This document shows, in pieces, positions 8,823 to 18,485 of a stretch of 64,000 bases of DNA (positions are counted from its first letter, which is position 1; every line of letters begins with the position of its first letter). Below the pieces are notes generated by a model. The model saw only the letters and a list, made by a program, of their open reading frames with translations. It searched no databases and was not told where the DNA came from. The stretch is from Muricomes intestini (GTDB lineage Bacteria > Bacillota > Clostridia > Lachnospirales > Lachnospiraceae): NCBI RefSeq assembly GCF_004346165.1, contig NZ_SLZZ01000004.1, positions 122,519 to 186,518 on the forward strand, written 5' to 3'. Position numbers and translations under genes: made by a program.

Positions 8823-9848
8823 ATGAAGAAAAAAATGTTAAGCGTATTGCTGGCAGCCGCAATGGTGTTATCGATGGCTGGTTGCGGGAGCTCCGGGAAT
8901 GACAAAAAGGAGGATTCAACAGAGAAAAGTGCAGCGGAAAAAACTAACACGAAAGACAGCGGGAAAATTAAAATTGGATATTCTCCATATACAATGACAA
9001 ATGAATATTTTTCTGCGATTTTGGACGGTCTGCAAAGTAAATGTGACGAATTGGGCATGGAGTTAATCTATTATGATCCACAGAATGACCCGACAACACA
9101 GAGCAAACAGATTGATGACATGATTAGTATGGGAATCCAGGCACTGGTATATATCCCATATGACTTTTCAGGTGCAAGAAATGTATGTCAGACCCTGCAG
9201 GATGCCGGTGTATATGTGGTAAATGCAGATGCAGTCGTCTCTGAAGATGACTATGATGTGGTCGATGCAATTGTGGCATCTGATAACGAAGGACTTGGGC
9301 AGCTATCCGGAGAATGGGTGGCAGAAAACTATCCAGATGGAGCAAATATCCTGATAGCACATCTACAGACGGCAGAAGCATGTGTATTGAACGTAGAAGG
9401 CTTCTGGGAGGGAATTAAGGAAAAAGCAGCTGATCCGGACAAGTATAAGGAAGTTCAGGTGGTCGAAGGCGGAGGTGCATCGGACGTGACATTTGATGCT
9501 GTAACAGACGCACTTCAGGCACACGATGACATTGATGTAATCTATTGCATTAACGATACATCTGCACAAGGGGCTATCCAGGCTGTGGAAGAAGCCGGAA
9601 AGAGCGGAGAGATTGCCATTCTTGGAAAAGATGCTGCTCCGATTGGAAAACAGGCAATTAAAGACGGTAAACAGGTTCAATCCTCTGGGCAATCACCTTT
9701 ATCAGTAGGTTCTACCAGCGCGGAACGTTGCTATGAATTAATTAATGGCAAAGAGGCAGATAAAGATTTTGATTTCTTCACTAAGATTAAGGCGTTCAGC
9801 GTTACGAAGGATAATATCGATGATTATGATATCGACAGTTGGCAGTAG
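8823..9848 (+). CDS. Sugar ABC transporter solute-binding lipoprotein (RbsB-like), locus 1
   Basis: Extracellular binding protein of an RbsABC-type importer. 341 residues. N-terminal lipoprotein signal with lipobox ending MAG-Cys21, then a low-complexity linker of Ser/Lys/Glu. The periplasmic-binding fold begins at KIKIGYSPYTMTNEYFSAILDGL and contains DDMISMGIQALVYIP, where the typical family has a similar substrate-hinge segment. GGAGGAACAAGC precedes the start. It is first gene of the transporter operon; substrate is probably a pentose, tetrose or ketose but cannot be read directly. Confidence 0.93.
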   Translation: MKKKMLSVLLAAAMVLSMAGCGSSGNDKKEDSTEKSAAEKTNTKDSGKIKIGYSPYTMTNEYFSAILDGLQSKCDELGMELIYYDPQNDPTTQSKQIDDMISMGIQALVYIPYDFSGARNVCQTLQDAGVYVVNADAVVSEDDYDVVDAIVASDNEGLGQLSGEWVAENYPDGANILIAHLQTAEACVLNVEGFWEGIKEKAADPDKYKEVQVVEGGGASDVTFDAVTDALQAHDDIDVIYCINDTSAQGAIQAVEEAGKSGEIAILGKDAAPIGKQAIKDGKQVQSSGQSPLSVGSTSAERCYELINGKEADKDFDFFTKIKAFSVTKDNIDDYDIDSWQ

Positions 9849-9994
9849 ATGATGAAGATCCAGCATAAGTGCAGAGCTGACAGATAGTAACAGACCAGTT
9901 TTGGACGCAATGTGTGTTTAAGACTGGTCGCTTTATACATAAATATGCACCGGGGTAACTTAGGAGATATTTTATGATGGACCGGGAGGTAAAA

Positions 9995-11506
9995 ATGAAA
10001 AAGAATTGTCTTTTAGAGATGAAAGGAATATCAAAAGCTTTTGGTACTAACAAAGTACTTGTGGATATTAATCTTAATCTTTACGAAGGGGAAATCCTTT
10101 CATTATTGGGAGAAAACGGCGCCGGTAAATCTACTTTGATAAAGATATTAGGAGGCATCTATTCATCTGACTCGGGAGAAATCTATATCAATGGCGAAAA
10201 AAAGCGTATTAATACTGCAGCTGCTGCTCAGGAAAACGGTGTCCGTATTATACATCAGGAAATTGTATTGGTTCCCCACAGGACGATTGCGGCAAATATA
10301 TTTCTTGGAAGAGAACCAAGAACATCAGTTGGAACTTTAGACTACAAGAAAATGGCGGCAGAATCCGAGAAAATTATGAAAGAATTCGGGATTGACCTGG
10401 ATCCGAACTCTCTAGTATGTGAGCTTTCCCTTGGGCTTCAGCAACAGGTAGAAATTGTAAAGGCTGTTTCCGCCAATGCTAAAATTGTGGTAATGGATGA
10501 GCCGACCTCTTCACTGTCAGAGAGTGAAACAGAGATATTATTCCATATCATTGAAAAGTTGAGGGCCAGAGGAGTGGGTATTATATACATATCCCATCGG
10601 CTGGATGAACTGTTCAAGATCTCGGATAGGATAATGGTGCTCCGTGATGGAAAAGTAATCAACACAGTGCCTATAGCAGAGGCGAAAAGGGAAGAGCTTA
10701 TTAATATGATGGTCGGAAGGATTCTGGATAAATATTATGTGAGGACAAAAAATGAAATCCGGGAGGTAGCTCTTGAGGTCAGGCACCTGGAAAATAAGAA
10801 ACTGTTTCATGACATTAATTTTAGGGTGAGTTATGGGGAGATTATAGGCTTTTCGGGACTTGTAGGGGCCGGGAGGACAGAGGTTATGAAGGCTGTTTTC
10901 GGAGGTCTTGGACATGATAGCGGACAGATATTGATGGAAGGAAAGGAAATCCACATTAATAGTCCCAGAGATGCGATGGAGGCGGGAATTGCTTATGTAC
11001 CGGAGGACAGGCGTGGTGAGGGTCTTGTCCTATTAAACGATGTAGAATTTAATATAGGCCTTGCTAATGTTAGAAATCTGGTAAAAGGGATACATGTAAA
11101 AAAATCTGCATGGAAAGAACTGGTGCAGGAATATGTATCAAAATTTTCTATAAAAATAACATCGCCGCAGCAGAAAGCAGGGCGTTTAAGTGGCGGTAAC
11201 CAACAGAAGGTAGTACTTGGAAAATGGCTGGCAATCAATCCGAAGGTAATTATTCTTGACGAGCCGACCAGAGGAATTGATGTGGGTTCAAAAGCAGAGA
11301 TTTATTCCATTATTAATGACTTGGCAGCAGAAGGTGCAGCCATTATTATTGTGTCTTCCGACTTACCAGAGATTATCAATATGTGCGACAGAACTTATGT
11401 GATGAGTGAAGGGCATGTTACCGGTGAACTTTCGGCAGAAGAGTTTTCCCAGGAAAAAATCATGACTTTTTCGACTACGACAAAAGCTGCCAAAGGTACA
11501 GTTTAA
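9995..11506 (+). CDS. Sugar ABC transporter ATPase (RbsA/MglA-like), locus 1
   Basis: Duplicated-domain ATPase that powers a sugar importer of the RbsABC type. 503 residues from ATG 9995, preceded by GGGAGGTAAAA; an in-frame ATG at 9974 is possible. First half: Walker A GENGAGKST, signature LSLGLQQ, Walker B VVMDEPTSSL. Second half: the degenerate GLVGAGRTEV of the family, LSGGNQQKV and VIILDEPTRGID. The permease follows after 15 bases. Confidence 0.95.
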   Translation: MKKNCLLEMKGISKAFGTNKVLVDINLNLYEGEILSLLGENGAGKSTLIKILGGIYSSDSGEIYINGEKKRINTAAAAQENGVRIIHQEIVLVPHRTIAANIFLGREPRTSVGTLDYKKMAAESEKIMKEFGIDLDPNSLVCELSLGLQQQVEIVKAVSANAKIVVMDEPTSSLSESETEILFHIIEKLRARGVGIIYISHRLDELFKISDRIMVLRDGKVINTVPIAEAKREELINMMVGRILDKYYVRTKNEIREVALEVRHLENKKLFHDINFRVSYGEIIGFSGLVGAGRTEVMKAVFGGLGHDSGQILMEGKEIHINSPRDAMEAGIAYVPEDRRGEGLVLLNDVEFNIGLANVRNLVKGIHVKKSAWKELVQEYVSKFSIKITSPQQKAGRLSGGNQQKVVLGKWLAINPKVIILDEPTRGIDVGSKAEIYSIINDLAAEGAAIIIVSSDLPEIINMCDRTYVMSEGHVTGELSAEEFSQEKIMTFSTTTKAAKGTV

Positions 11507-11521
11507 AAGGAGGAAAGATAG

Positions 11522-12493
11522 ATGCAGAAGGAAAAGAATGTATCTACATCAAATTGTTTTGTGAATTATTTCAGAAGAAATCTGGGTTCCCTGATTGGCT
11601 TGGCTGCATTGGTAATTATTATCGGGATGATTACACCAAGGCTGTTTTCGGGTACAAACCTGCTAAATCTTTTAAAATCTAATTCAGTAAATGTAATTAT
11701 AAGCTGTGCCATGCTGCTTGCAATTTTACTTGGGGAGATTGATATTTCTGTGGGTTCTACCGTCGGTCTGGCAGGAGTTGTATCGGCGGCATTGATTACA
11801 AATTTTGAAATGCCGGTGGGTGCAGCAGTAATAGTAAGTCTTCTCGTTGGGGTTGCTATTGGAGCCATCAACGGCATAAGTATTGCTTACTTTAGAGTTC
11901 CTGCTTTTATAGCAACACTTGCAACACAATGTATCGGCCGGGGATTGACTCAAGTTATTTCCGGAGGGATTTCTATACGGGTTAGAAATGATGGGTTTTC
12001 CCAGATAGCAATGGCAAATCTGGGCGGCGTTTCGGTTATTATTATTTATGCGGCGGCATTTCTTCTAATTACTTGGGTTTTACTGAATAAGACGAAATTC
12101 GGCTATTATATTTATGCTATTGGCGGCAACAGACAGGCAGCACAGTATTCAGGAATTAATGTGAAGCTTTTTAATGCGCTTCCTTATGTGTTCAGTGGAG
12201 TGGCGTGCGCTTTTTGCGGTGTACTCTGGACGGCACGACTTGGCTCGGCGGCAGCCATGTTGGGGAACGGCTTTGAATTGGACGCTATTTCCGCAGTTGT
12301 CATCGGCGGGACCAGCATGTCAGGCGGAGTGGGGACTGTGGGAGGTACTATACTCGGTATTCTGATTATTGGAGTGCTTCAAAATGGATTGAATCTTATG
12401 GGAGTAAATTCGTTTTGGCAGTATGTGTGCAAAGGTATAATTATTCTTTTGGCGGTCATTATTGATGTCATCAGAAAATCAAAAGAGGATTAA
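11522..12493 (+). CDS. Sugar ABC transporter permease (RbsC-like), locus 1
   Basis: Membrane permease of the RbsABC-type importer, 323 residues with about ten hydrophobic segments. Family motifs visible: LLGEIDISVGSTVGLAGV, the IGGNRQAAQYSGINV loop that contacts the ATPase, and VIGGTSMSGGVGTVGGT near the C-terminus. Tightly spaced between the ATPase and the aldolase genes in one operon. Confidence 0.94.
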   Translation: MQKEKNVSTSNCFVNYFRRNLGSLIGLAALVIIIGMITPRLFSGTNLLNLLKSNSVNVIISCAMLLAILLGEIDISVGSTVGLAGVVSAALITNFEMPVGAAVIVSLLVGVAIGAINGISIAYFRVPAFIATLATQCIGRGLTQVISGGISIRVRNDGFSQIAMANLGGVSVIIIYAAAFLLITWVLLNKTKFGYYIYAIGGNRQAAQYSGINVKLFNALPYVFSGVACAFCGVLWTARLGSAAAMLGNGFELDAISAVVIGGTSMSGGVGTVGGTILGILIIGVLQNGLNLMGVNSFWQYVCKGIIILLAVIIDVIRKSKED

Positions 12494-12518
12494 AAATTAA
12501 AAACAGGAGGTATTATAG

Positions 12519-13391
12519 ATGCTAGTAAATATGAACACTTTAATGGAGGATGCAAAAAAGAATAATTATGCAGTGGGGATGTTCACTGCGCCAACTATGC
12601 CCTTCGCGGAAGCGGTTATAGAAGCCGCAGAAGAGATGAATGCTCCGGTGATGGTTGGTCAGGTAGAGTCCTGGAGACAATATGGAGATATTGAAAAATA
12701 CGGACCTATTATGGCAGATATGGCGAAATGTGCAAAGGTTCCTGTGTGTCTGCATCTGGATCATGGGCAAAGCCTGGAATATATTATGAGAGCAATACGT
12801 GCCGGATATACATCGGTTATGGCGGACTTTTCCATGCTCCCGTTCGAAGAAAATGTGGAGATGGTAAAAAAATGTGTGGATTTCTGTCACAGTGTGGATA
12901 TTTCCGTAGAAGCAATGTGCGGGAAAATGCCATCGGTATATGAATTGGCGGATCACCCGGATCTTGATATTAGAGAGTATTTTTCCAAACCGGATGAGCT
13001 AAAGGAATTTGTGGAGGCTACAGGAGCTGATGCTATGACTGTTTCTTTTGGTACGGTGCATAATATGAAAATTATGCAGCCGATGCTGGATTTTGAATTA
13101 CTAAAAGAGTTAAATGATGCAACAGATTGCTCGCTGGTTATGCACGGCTCATCCGGTGTTGAGGTCGGGCAGATTAAGCAGGCAATTCCCTATGGGATAC
13201 GTAAGATTAATGCTTATACAAAGCTTTCTACCGCTGCTCAGCCAGCTATGCTCGCGGAAATGAATAAGAGTGAAGAACCACTGTTTTTCCATGAACTTCT
13301 TGATATAGCAAAAAAAGCAATGAAAAAAGCTGTGGAGGAATCCATCAAAATTTTTGGAAATGGATATGATTTTAGCTCTAGAGTATGGTAA
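12519..13391 (+). CDS. Class II (zinc) ketose-phosphate aldolase, fructose-bisphosphate aldolase family
   Basis: Cleaves a ketose phosphate to two smaller carbonyl compounds in the FBA class II/KbaY-GatY family. 290 residues. Conserved: LHLDHG with catalytic Asp and zinc His, GTVHN and MHGSSG carrying later His ligands. The usual VEGELGTIG segment is here VEAMCGKMPS and the loop after it is unusual, so the substrate may not be a standard bisphosphate. AACAGGAGGTATTATAG lies in front. It is positioned between the importer and a DhaK-type kinase, suggesting that one cleavage product is a triose or similar ketone that the kinase phosphorylates. Confidence 0.88.
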   Translation: MLVNMNTLMEDAKKNNYAVGMFTAPTMPFAEAVIEAAEEMNAPVMVGQVESWRQYGDIEKYGPIMADMAKCAKVPVCLHLDHGQSLEYIMRAIRAGYTSVMADFSMLPFEENVEMVKKCVDFCHSVDISVEAMCGKMPSVYELADHPDLDIREYFSKPDELKEFVEATGADAMTVSFGTVHNMKIMQPMLDFELLKELNDATDCSLVMHGSSGVEVGQIKQAIPYGIRKINAYTKLSTAAQPAMLAEMNKSEEPLFFHELLDIAKKAMKKAVEESIKIFGNGYDFSSRVW

Positions 13392-13446
13392 AAATTTAGA
13401 AAAGTAGATATTATGTTTGAAGCAATTCGAGAAGGGGGGGCATGTA

Positions 13447-15204
13447 ATGAAGAAACTAATAAACCGACCGGAAACTGTTGTAAGTGAAATGTGCAACGGG
13501 ATTGCAATGACAAATCCGGATGTTGTTTTTTATCCTAAATATAAAATGATACAAAGAAAAGATTTGAATCCTGACAAGGTAAGCCTGATCAGTGGAGGCG
13601 GCAGTGGCCATGAACCGGCTCACGCAGGTTACGTAGGCCGGGGGATGCTGGATGCGGCAGTTTGCGGTGATGTATTTGCATCTCCCTCACAGATACAGGT
13701 ATATCAGGCGATTAAGGAAACGAAAAGCAAAAAAGGTACACTCTTAATTATTAAAAATTACAGTGGGGATGTTATGAATTTTAAAAATGGGGCGGCACTG
13801 GCAGCGGAAGAGGGAATTGATGTCGATTATGTAAAGGTCTCTGACGATATTGCTGTTTCAGACAGCCTATATACAGTGGGCAGGCGCGGAGTTGCAGGAA
13901 CTGTACTGGTACATAAAATTGCAGGTGCAGCGGCAGAAAATGGCTGCAGTCTGGAAGAGGTAAAACAGGCGGCACAGTCTGCGGCAGATGCAGTCAGAAG
14001 TCTTGGATTCGCCTATAGTTCCTGTACTGTCCCGGCAAAGGGAAGCCCGACATTTAATATCGGGGAAGATGAAATGGAATATGGGGTAGGCATCCATGGG
14101 GAGCCAGGTATTAGGCGGGAGAACATTGTTTCTGCCGATAAAATGGCTGAACGCATGCTGAATGCAATACTGAAAGATTTGGATGTAGAAAAAGAGAATG
14201 AAGTTGTATTATTAGTAAATGGTTTTGGAAGCACACCGCTGCAGGAGCTTTATATATTTTCTGATGCTTTGCTGAAATGCTTAGATCAAAGAAAAGTGAA
14301 TGTATACAGAAGTTTTGCTGGAAACTTTATGACTAGTATTGATATGCTGGGGGCCTCAGTATCGGTTATGAAACTTGACGGCACACTAAAAAAGTATTTA
14401 GACATGCCTTCGGAAGCCTTAGCTTTTCGCGTAGACGGGCCAGTGCCGCCGATTATGTACCGCTCTGTCAGCACTGGAGAGAATGAAAATGTCCCGGAAG
14501 AATTTACAAGAGAATCATCCTGGGGAGAGGTGAAAGAAAACCGAATTAGCTTGAATAATATTAAGTACATGGTTGCAGAGATGGCGGAGTATATCTTGAA
14601 AAATGAAGTTGCTTTTTGTGAACTGGATTCTTTTGCCGGAGATGGAGATTTTGGAATGAGCGTCGCAAAAGGATTTCTTCAGTTAAAACGCGAGTGGGAC
14701 ATGATACTTACCGAAGAAGCGGAAACAATTGGAGAATTCTTAAAGGCATGCTCTCTTGTAATTATGGAATATTGTGGAGGGGCATCCGGGCCAATCTGGG
14801 GTTCCGCATTCCGTGCTGCCGGATTTCAGGCAGGTGATAGGGTGAGTTTAGATACATCTGAATTTGCTGCCATGATGCAGGCTGCTGTTGTGGGCATCCA
14901 GAAAACGGGCGAGCGTTCCTTTGGCAGAGGTGCTGTTGTGGGCGATAAAACATTGATTGATGCACTTGTGCCATGTGTCGACAGTTTGAACGCAAGTTCT
15001 GACAGTGGGAGTTCTGTTAAGGAGATGTTGGAAAAAGGGGCTGCCGCTGCAGTGGAAGGAGCTGAAAAAACAGCAGGGTTCGCGGCTCGGATGGGGAGAG
15101 CTGGGGTGGTAGGGAAAAGAAGTCTTGGACATCCCGATGCGGGGGCGTATGCATTAGGAGTTATCTTTACAGAAGTCTCAGGGAGCCTGAAGTATAATTT
15201 ATAA
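13447..15204 (+). CDS. Fused DhaK-DhaL dihydroxyacetone/tetrulose-type kinase, locus 1
   Basis: ATP-dependent kinase of short-chain ketoses (dihydroxyacetone, and in some relatives erythrulose). 585 residues. DhaK domain (about 1-330): SGGGSGHEPAHAGYVG and GVGIHGEPGI with the His that binds the ketone covalently. DhaL domain (about 390-585): DSFAGDGDFGMSVAKGF, where the usual GDGDHG is GDGDFG, then GGASGPIWG and GDKTLIDALVP. ATG 13447 was chosen over an upstream TTG (13417) because of GAAGGGGGG in front. Last gene of the locus 1 operon; the altered Asp-loop of DhaL is notable. Confidence 0.9.
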   Translation: MKKLINRPETVVSEMCNGIAMTNPDVVFYPKYKMIQRKDLNPDKVSLISGGGSGHEPAHAGYVGRGMLDAAVCGDVFASPSQIQVYQAIKETKSKKGTLLIIKNYSGDVMNFKNGAALAAEEGIDVDYVKVSDDIAVSDSLYTVGRRGVAGTVLVHKIAGAAAENGCSLEEVKQAAQSAADAVRSLGFAYSSCTVPAKGSPTFNIGEDEMEYGVGIHGEPGIRRENIVSADKMAERMLNAILKDLDVEKENEVVLLVNGFGSTPLQELYIFSDALLKCLDQRKVNVYRSFAGNFMTSIDMLGASVSVMKLDGTLKKYLDMPSEALAFRVDGPVPPIMYRSVSTGENENVPEEFTRESSWGEVKENRISLNNIKYMVAEMAEYILKNEVAFCELDSFAGDGDFGMSVAKGFLQLKREWDMILTEEAETIGEFLKACSLVIMEYCGGASGPIWGSAFRAAGFQAGDRVSLDTSEFAAMMQAAVVGIQKTGERSFGRGAVVGDKTLIDALVPCVDSLNASSDSGSSVKEMLEKGAAAAVEGAEKTAGFAARMGRAGVVGKRSLGHPDAGAYALGVIFTEVSGSLKYNL

Positions 15205-15285
15205 ATGCTAAAGGATATTAACTTTTAAAAGTGGAAAAATGTAACTAATTAGAATGAAATAGTCTTGAATAGCAAATATAATTCC

Positions 15286-15314
15286 TTGACAAATGGCTGC
15301 TTTTCGGGTAGAAT
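15286..15314 (+). promoter_or_regulatory. Promoter of the proS T-box leader
   Basis: TTGACA at 15286 and TAGAAT at 15309 with a 17-base spacer, a near-consensus vegetative promoter just upstream of the T-box leader. Confidence 0.85.
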
Positions 15315-15560
15315 CACAGTTATCGCAAGCAGTGATCGGAATTAGTATATATAGGAAGCGGCACAGAGAGGAAACCATCAGGTGGGAGGTTTCTGCGCGG
15401 AGTGTATAGAACCGGCCCGGGAGCTTCTGTGTGAAAGCACAGCGTAGAACCGGCGTTAACGGTGAAAGAGTGAACTGTAGGGTACAGTTAATTAGGGTGG
15501 TACCGCCGAAGTTTTCGGTCCCTTTTGGAGGGAAAGAAGGTTTCGGTGTTTTTTGTTATA
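15315..15560 (+). ncRNA. T-box leader upstream of proS
   Basis: Reads uncharged tRNA and controls readthrough into proS. The conserved T-box core AGGGTGGTACCGCCGAAG is at about 15494-15511, preceded by the antiterminator side and followed by a terminator-like region (TCCCTTTTGGAGGGA and a GTGTTTTTTG tract at about 15521-15556). Stem I lies between about 15330 and 15440. GAACCGGCCCGGG at about 15410 contains Pro codons CCG/CCC, but I did not fold the leader, so the specifier is tentative. A further repeat hairpin separates it from proS. Confidence 0.88.
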
Positions 15561-15581
15561 CAGAAATTCTTTCCCAATATT

Positions 15582-15679
15582 GTAACAGTTTAGCCATATG
15601 AATTTTCGACAGGATATGCATACGAAAGCAAGCTTTCTCCTGCCTACACTGTTGAAAATTCGCGTGGCTGAACTGTTAC
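15582..15679 (+). repeat. Long hairpin element between T-box and proS
   Basis: A long interrupted inverted repeat: GTAACAGTT, AGCCA, GAATTTTC and ACAG on the left pair in order with CTGT, GAAAATTC, TGGCT and AACTGTTAC on the right, separated by small matched bulges. The apex holds GAAAGCAAGCTTTC (15624-15637). The same apex occurs in the hairpin at 61151-61213, whose outer stem differs. It lies between the T-box terminator and the proS start. Confidence 0.8.
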
Positions 15680-15728
15680 TCCATAGTAGAAGACGGGGCA
15701 AGGGCCCTGGAGAAAAGGAGACATATTT

Positions 15729-17171
15729 ATGGCAAAGGAAAAGAAATTAGTTGAGTCAATCACATCAAGAGACGAAGATTTTGCACAGTGGTACACTGAT
15801 GTGGTACGGGAAGCGGAGTTGTGTGATTATTCAAGTGTAAAAGGCTGCATGAATTATCTGCCGAACGGCTATGCAATATGGGAGAACATTCAGGCCAGTC
15901 TTGACAAGCGTTTTAAAGACACGGGAGTGCAGAATGTATATCTTCCTCTTTTAATACCAGAGTCGCTGCTTCAGAAAGAGTCAGAGCATATTGATGGGTT
16001 TGCACCGGAAGTTGCGTGGGTAACCCGCGGAGGCATGGAAAGACTGCAGGAAAGACTCTGCATCCGCCCTACTTCTGAAACTTTGTTCTGTGATTTATGG
16101 AGCAAGACCGTACAGTCTTACAGGGATCTGCCCAAAATCTGGAACCAGTGGAATTCTGTACTGCGCTGGGAGAAGACAACAAGACCATTTCTGCGTTCCC
16201 GTGAATTCTTATGGCAGGAGGGACACACAATCCATGCTACTGAAGAAGAGGCCCGGGAGCGGACATTAATGATGCTAAACGTGTATAAAGACTGCCTTGA
16301 AGAAGATCTGGCAGTGCCTCTGGTTGTCGGACGCAAGACAGAAAGCGAAAAGTTTGCAGGTGCAGAGGAAACCTATACAGTAGAAGCTATGATGTATGAC
16401 GGAAAGGCTTTGCAATCGGGAACCAGCCATTACTTCGGAAGTGGATTCCCAGATGCATTCGACATTAAATATGCCGATAAAAACAACGAACTGCACAGTG
16501 TTTATGAGACATCTTGGGGGTTTTCTACGAGAACAATCGGCGCGATTATTATGGTGCATGGCGATGACAGCGGGCTAGTTCTCCCCCCAAGAATTGCACC
16601 TATACAGACAAGGATTATTCCTGTTGCACAGCATAAGGAAGGTGTGTTGGACAAAGCAGATGAACTTTTAAGTGCGTTGAAAGCAGCGGGGTATAGGGTA
16701 AATATTGACGATTCAGAAAAGAGCCCCGGCTGGAAATTCAGTGAGCAGGAGAAACTGGGTATCCCTGCCAGAATTGAGATTGGGCCCAAGGATATTGAGA
16801 AGAATCAGGTAGTAGTTGTACGCCGGGATACCAGAGAAAAACTGGTGGTTTCCATGGATGAGATTGCAGCAAAGCTGGCTGACATATTGGAGACAATCCA
16901 AAACGATATGTTTGACAAGGCAAAGGCATTTCTGGATTCGCATATTGATACCGCTGTGACCATGGAAGAGATGGTTGAGAAGTTCAAGAAAAAAAGAGGA
17001 TTTATCAAGGCGATGTGGTGCGGAGATGAAGAGTGCGAAGGTGAAATTAAGTATAATACAGGAGGCGCATCCTCCAGGTGTATTCCTGCGGAGGAAGAAC
17101 ATCTTTCCGATGTCTGCATATACTGCGGGAAGCCTGCAAAACACATGGTTTACTGGGGCAAATCATACTAA
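15729..17171 (+). CDS. proS: Prolyl-tRNA synthetase, eukaryote/archaeal-type
   Basis: Charges tRNA-Pro with proline. 480 residues, shorter than the bacterial type and without the editing insertion domain. Class II motifs: [10 protein letters not shown] in motif 1, [23 protein letters not shown] and [22 protein letters not shown] in motif 2, and the C-terminal zinc-type domain with [10 protein letters not shown] and [18 protein letters not shown] ending in Tyr. GGAGAAAAGGAG precedes the start. Controlled by the T-box at 15315-15560. Confidence 0.96.
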   Translation: MAKEKKLVESITSRDEDFAQWYTDVVREAELCDYSSVKGCMNYLPNGYAIWENIQASLDKRFKDTGVQNVYLPLLIPESLLQKESEHIDGFAPEVAWVTRGGMERLQERLCIRPTSETLFCDLWSKTVQSYRDLPKIWNQWNSVLRWEKTTRPFLRSREFLWQEGHTIHATEEEARERTLMMLNVYKDCLEEDLAVPLVVGRKTESEKFAGAEETYTVEAMMYDGKALQSGTSHYFGSGFPDAFDIKYADKNNELHSVYETSWGFSTRTIGAIIMVHGDDSGLVLPPRIAPIQTRIIPVAQHKEGVLDKADELLSALKAAGYRVNIDDSEKSPGWKFSEQEKLGIPARIEIGPKDIEKNQVVVVRRDTREKLVVSMDEIAAKLADILETIQNDMFDKAKAFLDSHIDTAVTMEEMVEKFKKKRGFIKAMWCGDEECEGEIKYNTGGASSRCIPAEEEHLSDVCIYCGKPAKHMVYWGKSY

Positions 17172-17188
17172 AAGCGATGCAAAGGGTC

Positions 17189-17227
17189 AAGGGGTCTGCT
17201 TCTTTTTTCAAAAGGGTCAGACCCCTT
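17189..17227 (+). other. Hairpin between proS and the HD gene
   Basis: AAGGGGTCTG pairs with CAGACCCCTT across a 19-base loop rich in T. It sits 17 bases after the proS stop and 24 before the HD gene start. It may be an attenuator or processing site; no T-run follows the second arm. Confidence 0.55.
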
Positions 17228-17250
17228 TGAAGATGAAAGGAGACAGTGAA

Positions 17251-17814
17251 ATGACAAGAGATGAGGCATATAGTATCCTTCATAAATATATGAAGGGTGA
17301 AAGGTATTTACAGCATTCTATGGCAGTCGAGGCAATCATGCGGGGCCTTGCGAAGAAGCTGGCACCGGATCAGGTGGAGCGCTGGGGAATTGTGGGACTT
17401 CTCCATGATCTGGATGAGGAACACTGTGAATGGCAGGAACATCCGGAGGTTCATGGACCGACATCTGTGGAAATATTAAAAAAGGAAGGGATTGATGATC
17501 AGGAGCTGTTTCATGCGATTTGTGCCCACAATCCGGCTTCCGGCGTTAAAGCATCGACAACTTTGCAGTATGCTGTTCTTGCCGCAGATCCTATGAGCGG
17601 ATTCTTAAAAGCAATTGCCCAGATATATCCAGACAAAAAGATTGCAAGTGTAAAGCATAAATCAGTAAATAAAAGATTTAATGAACTGCGGTTTGCGTCA
17701 GGTGCGAACAGAGATTACATGGAAGCGATTGAGTTTACAGGTATGAGCCTTGATGAGTTTATAGACATTGCGCTGGAAGAGATGCGCGCAATATCAGATG
17801 AGCTGGGACTTTAA
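17251..17814 (+). CDS. HD-domain phosphohydrolase-like protein
   Basis: 187-residue cytoplasmic protein of the HD superfamily (metal-dependent phosphohydrolases; YqeK-like or nucleotidase members are common). The start is ATG 17251 with AAAGGAGACAGTGAA in front; the frame is open further upstream into proS but that part is a shadow. HD signature: HSMAVEAIMRGLA for the first His, GLLHDLDEE (His-Asp), HPEVHGPTSVEIL and ICAHNP. The substrate is not evident. It lies between proS and the ribosomal operon and could share the proS transcript. Confidence 0.85.
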   Translation: MTRDEAYSILHKYMKGERYLQHSMAVEAIMRGLAKKLAPDQVERWGIVGLLHDLDEEHCEWQEHPEVHGPTSVEILKKEGIDDQELFHAICAHNPASGVKASTTLQYAVLAADPMSGFLKAIAQIYPDKKIASVKHKSVNKRFNELRFASGANRDYMEAIEFTGMSLDEFIDIALEEMRAISDELGL

Positions 17815-17852
17815 CGTCAGGGCACACAGATGCAGTTTTTCAGTAAAAACCC

Positions 17853-17881
17853 TTGACTTTCCTATAAAAACGTAATAAACT
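17853..17881 (+). promoter_or_regulatory. Promoter of the rpsL-rpsG-fusA-tuf operon
   Basis: TTGACT at 17853 and TAAACT at 17876 with a 17-base spacer, in the gap between the HD gene and rpsL and about 120 bases before rpsL. The leader carries AGACGGGAGAAGACG and the rpsL ribosome binding site AGGAGGTG. Confidence 0.6.
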
Positions 17882-18000
17882 AATTTAGCGTGCACAAAAG
17901 ATACGCTGTTTTTAGTGCACAAATCAAGATAATAATTATTATCTGCAACCATTTCCCGTACAGACGGGAGAAGACGAAAGAATCATAGGAGGTGAAAAGA

Positions 18001-18420
18001 ATGCCAACATTTAACCAATTAGTTAGAAAGGGACGTGAGACTTCTGAAAGGAAATCGGGCTCACCGGCACTTCAGAAAGGATACAATTCTCTTCAGAAGC
18101 GTGCTACAGACGTATCAGCACCACAGAAAAGAGGCGTGTGTACAGCAGTTAAGACCGCTACCCCTAAGAAGCCTAACTCAGCTCTGAGAAAGATCGCCAG
18201 AGTTCGTCTTTCCAACGGAATCGAAGTGACAAGCTACATTCCAGGCGAAGGACACAATCTTCAGGAACATAGCGTTGTTCTGATTCGTGGAGGAAGAGTT
18301 AAGGATCTGCCAGGTACAAGATACCATATCGTCAGAGGTACACTTGACACAGCAGGTGTTGCCAAGAGAAGGCAGGCTCGTTCCAAATACGGCGCTAAGA
18401 GACCAAAGGATGCTAAATAA
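18001..18420 (+). CDS. rpsL: 30S ribosomal protein S12
   Basis: Small-subunit protein at the decoding centre. 139 residues, [13 protein letters not shown] start, with [20 protein letters not shown] (the lysine region where streptomycin-resistance changes map is wild type, TPKKPNS) and [28 protein letters not shown] lies before ATG 18001. First gene of the str-type operon. Confidence 0.99.
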   Translation: MPTFNQLVRKGRETSERKSGSPALQKGYNSLQKRATDVSAPQKRGVCTAVKTATPKKPNSALRKIARVRLSNGIEVTSYIPGEGHNLQEHSVVLIRGGRVKDLPGTRYHIVRGTLDTAGVAKRRQARSKYGAKRPKDAK

Positions 18421-18485
18421 ATCCACCTTAGCAAACAGTAACTAAATAGTTAAATCGTATCACAAACAGAACTATGATATCGTAC

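Noticed and set aside
15315..15560. Considered an S-box or other riboswitch in the proS leader
   Set aside because: The AGGGTGGTACCGC core is diagnostic for T-box leaders and the downstream gene is an aminoacyl-tRNA synthetase.
16975..17250. N-terminal extension of the HD-domain protein into proS
   Set aside because: The open frame lies within the proS gene in a shifted frame and lacks a ribosome binding site; the HD homology begins at 17251.
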